A DNA stretch of 64,000 nucleotides, taken from positions 1,178,001 to 1,242,000 of the forward strand of contig NZ_CP041216.1 in NCBI RefSeq assembly GCF_020511155.1. The letters run 5' to 3'. Both the position numbers and the translations under genes were made by a program. The notes below the pieces were generated by a model. It ran no database searches and had not been told where the DNA came from. It was given only the letters and a program-made list of their open reading frames with translations. Origin of the DNA: Shewanella glacialimarina. GTDB lineage: Bacteria; Pseudomonadota; Gammaproteobacteria; Enterobacterales; Shewanellaceae. This document shows positions 8,765 to 16,993 of the stretch, piece by piece (position 1 is the first letter of the stretch; each line of letters begins with the position of its first letter).

Positions 8765-9670
8765 ATGGGTGAAAATCAGCTTAGCAATTCGCAGCTTTAC
8801 ATTGGCATCGATGGCGGTGGCAGTAAATGTCGCGCAACCATTTATACTGAAGATTATAAGCTATTAGGCACTGGTGTCTCAGGCCGGGCTAATCCATTAC
8901 ATGGCTTAGATCAAACTTTTCAATCAATAATAGAGTCAACCCAGCTTGCTTTAGCCAATGCAGGTTTACCCGTTGAAGCCTGTAGCCAACTTGTAGCGGG
9001 TCTAGGTCTTGCTGGCGTCAATGTAGGTCATTTCTACGATCAAATTTCAAATTGGCAACATCCATTTAAATGCATGTATTTAACAACCGATCTGCATACT
9101 GCTTGTATTGGCGCACACAATGGTGCCGACGGCGCCGTGATTATTACCGGTACAGGCTCATGCGGATATGCCCATGTCGGCCATCAGAGCATCGGCTTAG
9201 GTGGACATGGTTTTGCCCTTGGTGATAAAGGCAGTGGCGCATGGCTGGGCTTAAAAGCAGCTGAGCATGTGTTACTCGCCCTTGATGGATTTGCAACCAA
9301 CACTCAGCTTACACAAAAGTTACTGACTCACTTCAATGTTTCAGAGGCTATCGGTCTGGTTGAAAATCTTGCGGGTAAGTCATCGAGTGTCTACGCCCAA
9401 TTAGCCCGGTTAGTGATAGAAAGTGCCCATGACGGTGATGACGTTGCTACGGCTATCGTTAAAGAGGGAGCCAGTTATATCAGTGAGCTTGCCCGAAGAC
9501 TTTTCACTATTAATCCTAGCAGATTCTCAATGATTGGTGGATTAGCAGAACCCTTATTGCCTTGGCTAGATGACGATGTAGCGGATAAGGTTTCCCCTGC
9601 GCTTTCTCCTCCTGAATTTGGCGCGTGTTTATTTGCTCAAAAACAATTTAAAACCCAGTCGGTAGCTTAA
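8765..9670 (+). CDS. nagK: N-acetylglucosamine kinase, BadF/BadG-type
   Basis: This 301-residue cytoplasmic kinase phosphorylates GlcNAc to GlcNAc-6-phosphate with ATP, needed because NagP imports the free sugar without phosphorylation. The phosphate-1 loop is GIDGGGSKCRA near residue 14, and the middle of the protein has ITGTGSCGYA and GLGGHGFALGDKGSGAWLG, typical of the BcrAD_BadFG fold (PF01869). The gene order nagK-nagB-II-nagA-nagX is that described for Shewanella. The ATG at 8765 follows AGAGGGA with 5-bp spacing. It is the first gene behind NagR operator 2, and a 12-bp-stem hairpin follows it. Confidence 0.92.
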   Translation: MGENQLSNSQLYIGIDGGGSKCRATIYTEDYKLLGTGVSGRANPLHGLDQTFQSIIESTQLALANAGLPVEACSQLVAGLGLAGVNVGHFYDQISNWQHPFKCMYLTTDLHTACIGAHNGADGAVIITGTGSCGYAHVGHQSIGLGGHGFALGDKGSGAWLGLKAAEHVLLALDGFATNTQLTQKLLTHFNVSEAIGLVENLAGKSSSVYAQLARLVIESAHDGDDVATAIVKEGASYISELARRLFTINPSRFSMIGGLAEPLLPWLDDDVADKVSPALSPPEFGACLFAQKQFKTQSVA

Positions 9671-9677
9671 TACAAAT

Positions 9678-9723
9678 AACTTGATTTAACCGTTTGAAGA
9701 CACGTAATTAAATCAAGTTTTTT
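9678..9723 (+). terminator. Hairpin between nagK and nagB-II
   Basis: AACTTGATTTAA and TTAAATCAAGTT form a perfect 12-bp stem over an 18-base loop, followed by a short T run (TTTT). It is AT-rich and lies inside an otherwise continuous operon, so it may reduce read-through or set a processing boundary rather than end transcription completely. Confidence 0.55.
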
Positions 9724-9770
9724 AAATAAGTTACTGGTTATGACATAACAATTTTGTATAAAGGTTTATT

Positions 9771-10772
9771 ATGACAACTAATACCATCATGGAACAAGAA
9801 GCCCGCACAGCCCCTCAAAAAATAGCTGAGCAGTTAAAAGCGAATGAAAGCATTACTACATTACTGGGTGAAAAGTTACGAGAATTTAAACCAAAGTTTG
9901 TCATGATAGTTGGCCGAGGCTCATCTGATCATGCAGGGGTGTTTGCTAAATATTTATTTGAAATTGAAGCTGGCATTCCAACATTTGCAGCAGCACCATC
10001 TGTGGCAAGCGTTTATGGTAAAACGTTACAACTTGAAGGCGGTTTAGTGATTGTTATTTCACAATCTGGCCGTAGCCCTGATATTCTTGCCCAAGCAAGA
10101 ATGGCTAAAAATGCTGGCGCATACTGTGTCGCGTTAGTGAATGATGAAACTGCGCCAATTAAAGATATCGTTGATGTGGTTGTGCCATTGCGCGCAGGTG
10201 AAGAGAAAGCCGTTGCGGCCACTAAAAGTTATTTAGCGACCCTTTCTGCCATTTTACAAGTTGCCGCTAAATGGACTCAAAGTGAGTCCTTAGCACAAGC
10301 GGTAGACTCTTTACCACAGGCGTTACAGACCGCTGTTGATGCTGAACCACAATTAACCGCAGAGTCATTAGATGGCGTTAAAAACCTTGTCGTACTCGGC
10401 CGTGGTTTAGGTTATGCAGTGTCAAAAGAAATAGCATTAAAAATGAAAGAAGTGTGTTCAATACATGCCGAAGCTTTCAGTAGTGCTGAATTTTTACATG
10501 GCCCAGTAACCTTAGTTGAAAAGAAACTGGCAATTGTAGATGTGTGTATTAATGATGAATCTTACGCAAGCCATGTAGAGCAAATTGATAACGTTAAGCA
10601 ACGTGGTGCTGATTTAGTTCATTTGAATCAAACGGCAGCAGATATTCACCCTCGTGTAGCACCTTTAGCGTTATTACAGCGTTTTTACATTGATGTAGCA
10701 GCTGTTGCTATTGCTCGCGGTATTAATCCAGACCAACCTGCTGGCTTAAAGAAAGTAACACAAACACTGTAA
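9771..10772 (+). CDS. nagB-II: Glucosamine-6-phosphate deaminase, SIS-domain type (NagB-II)
   Basis: The 333-residue protein is the non-classical deaminase NagB-II, which converts glucosamine-6-phosphate to fructose-6-phosphate and ammonia. It has two SIS domains (PF01380): the first with VMIVGRGSSDHAGVFAKY and VIVISQSGRSPDILAQ, the second with NLVVLGRGLGYAVSKEIALK and EAFSSAEFLHGPVTLV. It resembles the isomerase half of GlmS but lacks the glutaminase half. The start at 9771 follows AAAGG. It sits between nagK and nagA (35-bp gap) and catalyses the last committed step before glycolysis. Confidence 0.9.
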   Translation: MTTNTIMEQEARTAPQKIAEQLKANESITTLLGEKLREFKPKFVMIVGRGSSDHAGVFAKYLFEIEAGIPTFAAAPSVASVYGKTLQLEGGLVIVISQSGRSPDILAQARMAKNAGAYCVALVNDETAPIKDIVDVVVPLRAGEEKAVAATKSYLATLSAILQVAAKWTQSESLAQAVDSLPQALQTAVDAEPQLTAESLDGVKNLVVLGRGLGYAVSKEIALKMKEVCSIHAEAFSSAEFLHGPVTLVEKKLAIVDVCINDESYASHVEQIDNVKQRGADLVHLNQTAADIHPRVAPLALLQRFYIDVAAVAIARGINPDQPAGLKKVTQTL

Positions 10773-10807
10773 TATCTTTAATAAAACTAAAATAAAACGA
10801 GAGCATT

Positions 10808-11998
10808 ATGAAACAAATCCTGATTGTTGAGCGATTATTCGATGGAGAAGATTTTCATCAAAATATGGCGGTCACTATCGAAGCAGGCTGTATTATCGCA
10901 GTTCAATCTGCTGAAGCTATAGACATTGATATTGATCCTAATACCATCTCTAAGCTAGCGGGTACGCTAACGCCAGGGTTTGTTGATGTTCAAGTTAATG
11001 GCGGTGGCGGGGCATTATTTAATGCCCAGCCCAATGTTGAATGCATTGAAACAATTGGCCGCGCCCATGCAAGGTTTGGGACCACAGGTTTTCTACCGAC
11101 TTTAATCACTGATGATGTTGAAGTGATGGCAAAAGCGGCTGATGCCGTTGCGCTTGCTATTAAGCAAAATAAAGCGGGTGTATTAGGTGTTCACTTTGAA
11201 GGGCCGCATTTGAGCATCCCTAAAAAAGGCGTTCATTCGCAGCAGTATATCCGCAATATCAGTGATGCAGAGCTGGCTATATTTAGCCGCCAAGATCTGG
11301 GTATTAAAGTGGTTACCTTAGCGCCTGAAAACGTTTCAACCCAAGTGATTAAAAGTCTAGTTAAAGCTGGCGTCAGAGTATGTCTTGGCCATTCAAATGC
11401 AGATTATGACACGGTTGTTGCAGCACTTAATGCTGGCGCTACTGGCTTTACTCATTTATTCAATGCCATGTCAGCTTTAGGTTCACGTGAACCGGGTATG
11501 GTTGGCGCAGCACTTGAAAGCCAGGATGCCTGGTGTGGTCTTATTGTAGATGGGCATCATGTACACAGTGCTGCAGCCAGAATCGCAATTAATGCCAAAC
11601 CACGCGGCAAAATGATGTTAGTCACTGATGCTATGCCACCAGTTGGCATGAGTGAAGATGCAAGTTTTGAATTATTTGGCATAAAAGTAGTACGTCAAGG
11701 CGATCGACTTAATGCCACAACAGGCGAGCTGGCGGGTTGTGTGTTAGATATGGTTGGTGCAGTGAATAACAGTGTCAGCATGCTGGGCTTATCTCATGGT
11801 GAAGCATTGCGCATGGCATCATTATATCCGGCCCAGTTCCTTGGTTTCGAATGCGGCCCAGGCTCAACAAGTAACTTAGGTTCATCAAATAGCTTAGGCT
11901 TTATTAAACCTGGGTATCGAGCTGATTTGGTATTACTTAATCAAAAAAATCAGGTCAGTCGAACTTACATTGGTGGCAAAATTGTTTTTGCCCAGTAA
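10808..11998 (+). CDS. nagA: N-acetylglucosamine-6-phosphate deacetylase
   Basis: The 396-residue amidohydrolase removes acetate from GlcNAc-6-phosphate. Family motifs appear in order: TPGFVDVQVNGGGG, HFEGPHLS (metal Glu), LGHSNADY, FTHLFNAM (metal His), GLIVDGHHVH, and VTDAMPP with the catalytic Asp274, equivalent to Asp273 of the E. coli enzyme. The product passes to NagB-II, encoded directly upstream. The ATG at 10808 lies behind a GAGAG ribosome site, and nagX follows after 54 bp in the same direction. Confidence 0.95.
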   Translation: MKQILIVERLFDGEDFHQNMAVTIEAGCIIAVQSAEAIDIDIDPNTISKLAGTLTPGFVDVQVNGGGGALFNAQPNVECIETIGRAHARFGTTGFLPTLITDDVEVMAKAADAVALAIKQNKAGVLGVHFEGPHLSIPKKGVHSQQYIRNISDAELAIFSRQDLGIKVVTLAPENVSTQVIKSLVKAGVRVCLGHSNADYDTVVAALNAGATGFTHLFNAMSALGSREPGMVGAALESQDAWCGLIVDGHHVHSAAARIAINAKPRGKMMLVTDAMPPVGMSEDASFELFGIKVVRQGDRLNATTGELAGCVLDMVGAVNNSVSMLGLSHGEALRMASLYPAQFLGFECGPGSTSNLGSSNSLGFIKPGYRADLVLLNQKNQVSRTYIGGKIVFAQ

Positions 11999-12052
11999 TC
12001 GATTTATTCGTTCAGTTTCAGCTTCTCGATAATAATAACAATAGAGGCCAGT

Positions 12053-13213
12053 ATGTCTGTTAAGCCCGCTACTATAATAAATAGTGAACAAACTAAGCCA
12101 GATAAACCAAGACTAAAGTCCCTTGATGCTTTACGTGGCTTTGATATGTTTTGGATTATAGGTGGCGAAGGCTTATTTGCCGCCATGTTTGCATTAACCG
12201 GTTGGGCGGGGTGGCAGTTAGCTGCGGGTCAAATGCAACATAGTCAATGGCATGGTTTTACCCTGTATGATTTAATTTTTCCGCTATTTATTTTCTTATC
12301 AGGTGTGGCACTAGGCTTATCGCCTAAGCGATTAGATAAGCTTCCTTATAATTTACGAATGCCTTTATATCGACATGCGGTCAAGCGTTTAGCGTTGTTG
12401 ATTTCTCTTGGGGTACTTTACAACCATGGTTGGGGAGCGGGTATCCCTTCAGATCCTGAACAAATTCGGTTTTCTAGTGTATTGGCGCGTATTGGATTCG
12501 CCTGGTTTTTAGCGGCATTTTTAGTTTGGCATACTTCATTACGAACTCAAATTTTTACCGCTGTAGGTATACTCGTTTTCTACTCATTACTATTATGTTT
12601 TATGCCTTTTCCTGGTGGTCAAGCAGGTGTTTTCACTATGGATGGCAGCATCAATGCTTATATCGATGGCTTGCTTCGCCCAGGTATTGCTTATCAGCAT
12701 AGGGCACTCGATCCTGAAGGTGTGTTATCAACCTTGCCAGCTGTCGTCAATGCGTTAGTAGGTGTGTTTGTTGGGCAATTTATTGTTAGACCGCATGATA
12801 AAGGCGATTGGGCAAAAGTTGGGGTTATGGCGCTTTCTGGGTTGGTGTTGTTAGCTTTAGGCTGGTTGCTAAACCCCCTAATTCCGGTCAATAAAGACTT
12901 ATGGACCCCTAGCTTTGTATTGGTTACCTCTGGCTGGAGTTTACTCTTTTTAGCGTTATTTTATGCCACTATCGATGTGCTGAAATGGCAGAAGTGGTCG
13001 TTTGTATTTGTCGTGATAGGTACCAATGCAATTATTATTTACCTTGGTTCAAGTTTAATTGATTGGCAGTACATTACTCGCAGTGTGTTTGGTGGCGTTA
13101 TTCAAGCATTTCCTTCAGCAAGCCGGCCGCTTGTTGGTGTGGTGGGTTTTATCACTGTGCAGTGGTTAATTTTATGGTGGATGTATCGTCGTAATATATT
13201 TATTCGAATTTAA
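12053..13213 (+). CDS. nagX: NagX, integral membrane protein of GlcNAc utilisation
   Basis: NagX has 386 residues and about ten hydrophobic spans. It belongs to COG4299, related to the transmembrane heparan-alpha-glucosaminide N-acetyltransferase family. The N-terminal signature LKSLDALRGFDMFWIIGGEG carries the conserved DALRGFDM box, and an amphipathic segment HGFTLYDLIFPLFIFLSGVA follows. The gene is a standing member of the Shewanella nag operon, but its biochemical role is not settled; transport or trimming of amino sugars across the inner membrane is suggested by context. AGAGG precedes the ATG at 12053. It ends the nagK operon, and nagP starts behind its own operator. Confidence 0.87.
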   Translation: MSVKPATIINSEQTKPDKPRLKSLDALRGFDMFWIIGGEGLFAAMFALTGWAGWQLAAGQMQHSQWHGFTLYDLIFPLFIFLSGVALGLSPKRLDKLPYNLRMPLYRHAVKRLALLISLGVLYNHGWGAGIPSDPEQIRFSSVLARIGFAWFLAAFLVWHTSLRTQIFTAVGILVFYSLLLCFMPFPGGQAGVFTMDGSINAYIDGLLRPGIAYQHRALDPEGVLSTLPAVVNALVGVFVGQFIVRPHDKGDWAKVGVMALSGLVLLALGWLLNPLIPVNKDLWTPSFVLVTSGWSLLFLALFYATIDVLKWQKWSFVFVVIGTNAIIIYLGSSLIDWQYITRSVFGGVIQAFPSASRPLVGVVGFITVQWLILWWMYRRNIFIRI

Positions 13214-13245
13214 ATTAAAGGCAGGTCTAGCTGCTACTAGTTATA

Positions 13246-13284
13246 AATGACAGCGTTGTCTTGGTGGTTAAAGTGTTCTATTAT
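13246..13284 (+). promoter_or_regulatory. NagR-type operator 3 and nagP promoter
   Basis: AATGACAGCGTTGTCTTG at 13246-13263 matches the other two sites except at the right end. TTGTCT (13256-13261) and TATTAT (13279-13284) at 17-bp spacing form a sigma-70-type promoter whose -35 box lies in the operator. It gives nagP its own NagR-controlled start, about 90 bp before the gene. Confidence 0.75.
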
Positions 13285-13377
13285 CGAACAAGATAGTCTA
13301 TATGTGACTCAATCCATATCTAGATTATTCAAACTACAAAGGCCCTATAAATAAAAATAATGAGCAGGTTTATGGAA

Positions 13378-14676
13378 ATGACAACAACAGAACAACAATC
13401 TAAAAGCAGCTTTGTCCCTATGGCAATTGTCGCAGTGCTGTTTTTTATTCTTGGCTTTGCCACATGGTTGAATGGCTCTTTGATGCCATATCTTAAACAA
13501 ATTTTGCAACTGACTCCCTTTCAAGCTTCGCTGATATTATTCTCATTTTATATTGCGGTAACGTTCACCGCATTACCTTCTGCCTGGGTGATCCGTAAAG
13601 TGGGCTATAAGAATGGTATGGCTTTGGGTATGGGCATCATGATGCTTGCCGGATTATTGTTTATTCCTGCTGCGCAAACGCAAATTTTTGTATTGTTTTT
13701 ACTTGCGCAGTTAGTTATGGGAACGGGGCAAACGTTACTGCAAACCGCGGTAAATCCTTATGTTGTGCGTTTAGGGCCTGAAGAGTCGGCTGCTGCTCGC
13801 GTCAGTGTGATGGGTATTTTGAATAAAGGCGCGGGCGTGATTGCGCCAATGGTATTCACAGCATTAATATTAGACAGTTTTAAAGATCGTGTTGGTACTG
13901 AACTAAGCCAAATTCAAATTGATGAGATGGCTAATAGCTTGATTTATCCTTATTTAGGCATGGCTATATTCATTGGTATTTTAGCTATAGCAGTTAAGAA
14001 ATCGCCACTGCCTGAGCTTGAAAAAGATGAGCAAGAACAAGGTTCTGAAAAAGGTCAAATCAAACAAGCTTTGGCCCATCCTAATTTAGCATTAGGTGTT
14101 GTTGCTTTATTTGTCTATGTTGCCGTTGAAGTGATTGCTGGTGATACTATTGGTACCTTTGCATTAACTCTTGGCGTTGAAAATTATGGAGTAATGACCT
14201 CATATACTATGCTGTGTATGGTGTTCGGTTACACTTTAGGTATCATTTGTATCCCACGGTTTATTTCACAGCCTAACGCATTAATGGTCAGTGCTATTTT
14301 GGGATTAGTGTTAACCGCTGGAATCGTATTTGGTGACAGTCAGTCCTATGCTATTGCCGATGTGTTATTGGTCCCGTTTGGCGGAGCTCAGCTTCCCGAT
14401 ACCTTACTGATGATCGCCTTTTTAGGTTTAGCTAATGCTATTGTTTGGCCTGCTGTATGGCCATTGGCATTGTCAGGTATGGGTAAGTTAACCAGTACGG
14501 GTTCTGCCTTATTAATTATGGGTATTGCTGGCGGCGCCTTTGGGCCACTATTTTGGGGTTTAACCAGTTCTGCAACCTCACTAGGTATGCAGGGCGGTTA
14601 TATGGTGATGTTCCCATGTTACTTATTCATTCTATTCTATGCTGTTAAAGGCTATAAAATGCAAAGCTGGAAATAG
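13378..14676 (+). CDS. nagP: N-acetylglucosamine transporter NagP, MFS family
   Basis: This is a 12-span major facilitator of the FucP/GluP sugar-proton symporter branch, importing GlcNAc across the inner membrane. Typical stretches are FFILGFATWLNGSLMPYLK in span 1, YIAVTFTALPSAWVIRKVGYKNG in the span 2-3 loop, and MGTGQTLLQTAVNPYVVRLGP. Three in-frame ATGs are possible (13360, 13372, 13378). The third is used because AGCAGG ends 9 bp before it, while the first has no ribosome site; the second has the site only 3 bp away. The gene is monocistronic between operator 3 and a strong terminator. Imported GlcNAc is phosphorylated by NagK. Confidence 0.9.
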   Translation: MTTTEQQSKSSFVPMAIVAVLFFILGFATWLNGSLMPYLKQILQLTPFQASLILFSFYIAVTFTALPSAWVIRKVGYKNGMALGMGIMMLAGLLFIPAAQTQIFVLFLLAQLVMGTGQTLLQTAVNPYVVRLGPEESAAARVSVMGILNKGAGVIAPMVFTALILDSFKDRVGTELSQIQIDEMANSLIYPYLGMAIFIGILAIAVKKSPLPELEKDEQEQGSEKGQIKQALAHPNLALGVVALFVYVAVEVIAGDTIGTFALTLGVENYGVMTSYTMLCMVFGYTLGIICIPRFISQPNALMVSAILGLVLTAGIVFGDSQSYAIADVLLVPFGGAQLPDTLLMIAFLGLANAIVWPAVWPLALSGMGKLTSTGSALLIMGIAGGAFGPLFWGLTSSATSLGMQGGYMVMFPCYLFILFYAVKGYKMQSWK

Positions 14677-14703
14677 CTTTTCATTATTAAGCCTTGTTAA
14701 CAA

Positions 14704-14733
14704 TAAAAAAGAGAGCGTTAGCTCTCTTTTTTA
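14704..14733. terminator. Bidirectional terminator between nagP and the convergent thioesterase-like gene
   Basis: AAAAAAGAGAGC and GCTCTCTTTTTT form an uninterrupted stem over a GTTA loop with A and T tracts on both sides, so it can stop transcripts arriving from either direction. Confidence 0.88.
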
Positions 14734-14780
14734 TGCCTGTTAAAGTATGTTAAGTAGATTCACTTTTTTGGAATGGCAAT

Positions 14781-15299
14781 TTATTCGTTTTTCATGCTTA
14801 ACTCAACTTTCATCAGTTCTTTAATAACATCCGGCATCTCTAATTTCGCAACTTGATGGCCATACGCTTCTATAACCTCAGTGATTGGCACCATACCATC
14901 TGGCCCCACAAATGTAATTTTAGTGATTCCTACGGCTGTTATTTTGCCATTCCTTTCAAATTTGTGTTCAGTCCAAACCCACTCATCATCCCAATAAATT
15001 ATTTTTGATTTCAGTACATACTTCTGAAAAATTTTAAGCGGATAGCGGTAACGGATGGTGGCAACTCTAGAGACAGGTACCCATTTGTTTTTCAGAAATG
15101 CATTCAGCAGACCGGCTTGAAGAATAATGTTTATTCGACCAAGATCCATAATCGGTAAATATCTATCGCTGCTCATCCGTTTGATATCCACATCGTTGAT
15201 AAAAACGCGAAAGTGCAGTGTGTTTTCATCCATAACCCCAATAACACGTTTGAAATAATGAATTAATATCAAAAACAAAAATCGAAACCTTAAAATCAT
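14781..15299 (-). CDS. Acyl-CoA thioesterase-like protein (THEM6/hotdog type)
   Basis: The protein has 172 residues. An N-terminal hydrophobic stretch (residues 3-16) precedes a single hotdog-type domain: FRVFINDVDIKRMSSDRYLPIMDLGR resembles the substrate-pocket start of 4HBT_2/THEM6-like proteins, and WDDEWVWTEHKFERNGKITAVGI follows as paired strands. Such proteins hydrolyse acyl-CoA or acyl-ACP esters, but the substrate here is unknown. The first hydrophobic residues could be a membrane anchor, or the real start could be the Met at residue 23 (VMDENTLHF), which would remove it. It is transcribed toward nagP and shares its terminator. Confidence 0.65.
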   Translation of the reverse strand: MILRFRFLFLILIHYFKRVIGVMDENTLHFRVFINDVDIKRMSSDRYLPIMDLGRINIILQAGLLNAFLKNKWVPVSRVATIRYRYPLKIFQKYVLKSKIIYWDDEWVWTEHKFERNGKITAVGITKITFVGPDGMVPITEVIEAYGHQVAKLEMPDVIKELMKVELSMKNE

Positions 15300-15507
15300 C
15301 GTATTTCCTTATGAAATCTTGTACGGCTCTTATGTAGTGTCATTTTTACTGAGTTAGTGAGAGTTCATTGTTAAGGATTATAGAATACTCTAGCGCAAAC
15401 GAGCTAAATGTTAGCTTTTATAGACTTGATGTATGCAGATTAGATTTACACCATTATTGCACCCCATGCCAACGATGACGGCATATGCTTGCACTTAAGT
15501 ATGCCTT

Positions 15508-15795
15508 TTGGCCGTTATTATTGATGATACGGTTTGGTATCCCCTAAGACTGACAGAGGAATTTCTTAACCCATGTATTTCGATGCTTCCTCCATATTTT
15601 CCCAGAGCTGAATCCGATAGGACAGGAATGAAAATGGTTACGCCCGGGTTGTCTGGCAAATCACTGTTGTTATGGCTATACGATATTGTTGAGCAATGCT
15701 TAAAAACATGGAATATGTTTATTGAACCACAACCAAACTTGATTAAGTTATGTTTTCGAGAATGGATTACTTTGGCCAATCAATTAATGGAATGA
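15508..15795 (+). pseudogene. Decayed IS630-family transposase remnant (C-terminal part)
   Basis: Pieces of an IS630-type transposase C terminus are spread over two frames. Frame one gives VIIDDTVWYPL and ISMLPPY. The other frame then gives PELNPIGQE, an in-frame stop, and KWLRPGCLANHCC. Frame one resumes with YDIVEQCLKTWNMF and LCFREWITLANQ. Read together these follow the usual order D...LPPYSPELNPIE...WLR..LAN...YDDIVE..AWN.F....REW of the family. At least two frameshifts, one stop and loss of the catalytic Glu (PIG instead of PIE) make it non-functional. No intact terminal repeats were recognised. It lies beside two tRNA genes. Confidence 0.72.
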
Positions 15796-15828
15796 GTAAT
15801 AATGAATATGAACAAAAATCGTAGATAC

Positions 15829-15857
15829 AAAAAAACCACTCATTGAGTGGTTTTTTT
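15829..15857. terminator. Terminator downstream of the tRNA pair
   Basis: AAAAAAACCACTC and GAGTGGTTTTTTT form a perfect stem around a short loop with strong A and T tracts on both sides. It lies 7 bp past the CCA end of tRNA-Thr on the minus strand and ends that transcript. Confidence 0.88.
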
Positions 15858-15864
15858 GTTTATA

Positions 15865-15940
<76 letters not shown>

Positions 15941-15947
15941 TAAATTG

Positions 15948-16023
15948 TGGTGCCCGAACCCGGAATCGAACCAGGGACACGAGGATTTTCAATCCTCTGC
16001 TCTACCGACTGAGCTATTCGGGC
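15948..16023 (-). tRNA. tRNA-Phe (anticodon GAA)
   Basis: The minus strand gives acceptor arms GCCCGAA and TTCGGGC, D-loop AGCTCAGTCGGTAGAGC, anticodon loop TTGAAAA and T-loop GTTCGATTC, with an encoded CCA end. Only 7 bp separate it from tRNA-Thr, so both are cut from one precursor. Confidence 0.96.
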
Positions 16024-16102
16024 AACTAAACTAAGTGTTTAGTTATCTACTTCAAACTCAACAATCTTACTTAGTAAGGCCTGTCTCGTCTGGAGTGCGC
16101 AC

Positions 16103-16131
16103 ATAATATAGTGATGGTTTTTATCGTGCAA
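16103..16131 (-). promoter_or_regulatory. Promoter of the tRNA-Phe/tRNA-Thr transcript
   Basis: On the minus strand TTGCAC (16126-16131) and TATTAT (16103-16108) are spaced 17 bp, followed by the GC-rich discriminator GTGCGC. A GC-rich discriminator is typical of stable-RNA promoters under stringent control. The start site would be near 16096, leaving a leader of about 70 nt before tRNA-Phe. Confidence 0.65.
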
Positions 16132-16408
16132 GTGGTTTTTAAAAGTTTTTACTCGTTCGGTTAGTTTGTGCGCAAGATGGTGGTTTTTTAAATACTATTA
16201 TGGATTTTTAAAGCAAACATGAGCTTAAGTGAGTATTTAGATAGAGTTATTAGCTGGTATTTAGCGAGTAAATATCAATTTTTTACAATGGTTCTATTTA
16301 TTAGAACGATTTCAACAATTTTTAGAGGTTTTATTTCAATAAATAGTAAGTAAACTGTTTAGATTAGTTTTAGTCGCAGTTACTGAGTAAAAAAACAAGG
16401 ACCTGTTA
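16132..16408. other. Intergenic stretch upstream of yceJ
   Basis: AT-rich and without a credible reading frame. A second, imperfect copy of the tRNA upstream sequence (GTGCGCAAG then GTGGTTTTTTAAA) lies near 16170-16195. The yceJ promoter must lie in the right half, but no consensus boxes stood out. Confidence 0.4.
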
Positions 16409-16960
16409 ATGTTAAACAATACTCCGACTCGATATGGGTTGCTTAATATCTTAGTTCACTGGATATCCGCTATTGCTGTTATAGGATTATTTGGCCTAGG
16501 TTTTTGGATGGTAGAGTTAACCTATTACAGTAGTTGGTATAAGACCGCACCAGATATTCATAAAAGTGTCGGGGTTATATTATTATTTTTAACTCTTATC
16601 AGAGTTTTTTGGCGAGCAACAACCGTAAAACCTAACGCAATCTCAACCCATAAAACCTGGGAGAAAAGCAGCGCTCATTTAGCACATAAATTACTTTATG
16701 TGCTGATGATAGCCATTATGGTATCAGGAATATTAATTTCGACCGCTGATGGACGTGGAATATGGGTATTTAACTGGTTTGAGTTACCCGGTGTCGGTGA
16801 GCTATTTACCGACCAGGCTGACTTAGCCGGATTGTTCCATCAATATGCTGCATATAGCTTAATTACTCTGGTGATAGTCCATGCAGTGGGTGCGTTAAAA
16901 CATCACTTTATTGATAAAGATTCAACCTTAACCCGTATGTTATGGGTTAAGCATAAATAA
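16409..16960 (+). CDS. yceJ: Cytochrome b561 family protein (YceJ-like)
   Basis: This 183-residue inner-membrane cytochrome has four membrane spans. Conserved His residues at the usual places serve as b-type haem ligands: LVHWISAIAV in span 1, PDIHKSVGVI in span 2, AHLAHKLLYVLM in span 3 and VIVHAVGALKHHFI in span 4. It belongs to the CybB-like family that passes electrons between quinone and a periplasmic partner. AAGGA precedes the ATG. The gene is followed 33 bp later by yceI, the same pair as in E. coli, suggesting joint action with the isoprenoid-binding YceI protein. Confidence 0.88.
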   Translation: MLNNTPTRYGLLNILVHWISAIAVIGLFGLGFWMVELTYYSSWYKTAPDIHKSVGVILLFLTLIRVFWRATTVKPNAISTHKTWEKSSAHLAHKLLYVLMIAIMVSGILISTADGRGIWVFNWFELPGVGELFTDQADLAGLFHQYAAYSLITLVIVHAVGALKHHFIDKDSTLTRMLWVKHK

Positions 16961-16993
16961 TCACCAAATCATTTATACAAAGGAAGGATTAAC

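Noticed and set aside
15495-15779. A 94-codon minus-strand frame
   Set aside because: It is antisense to the IS630 remnant, has no ribosome site, and has no recognisable motif.
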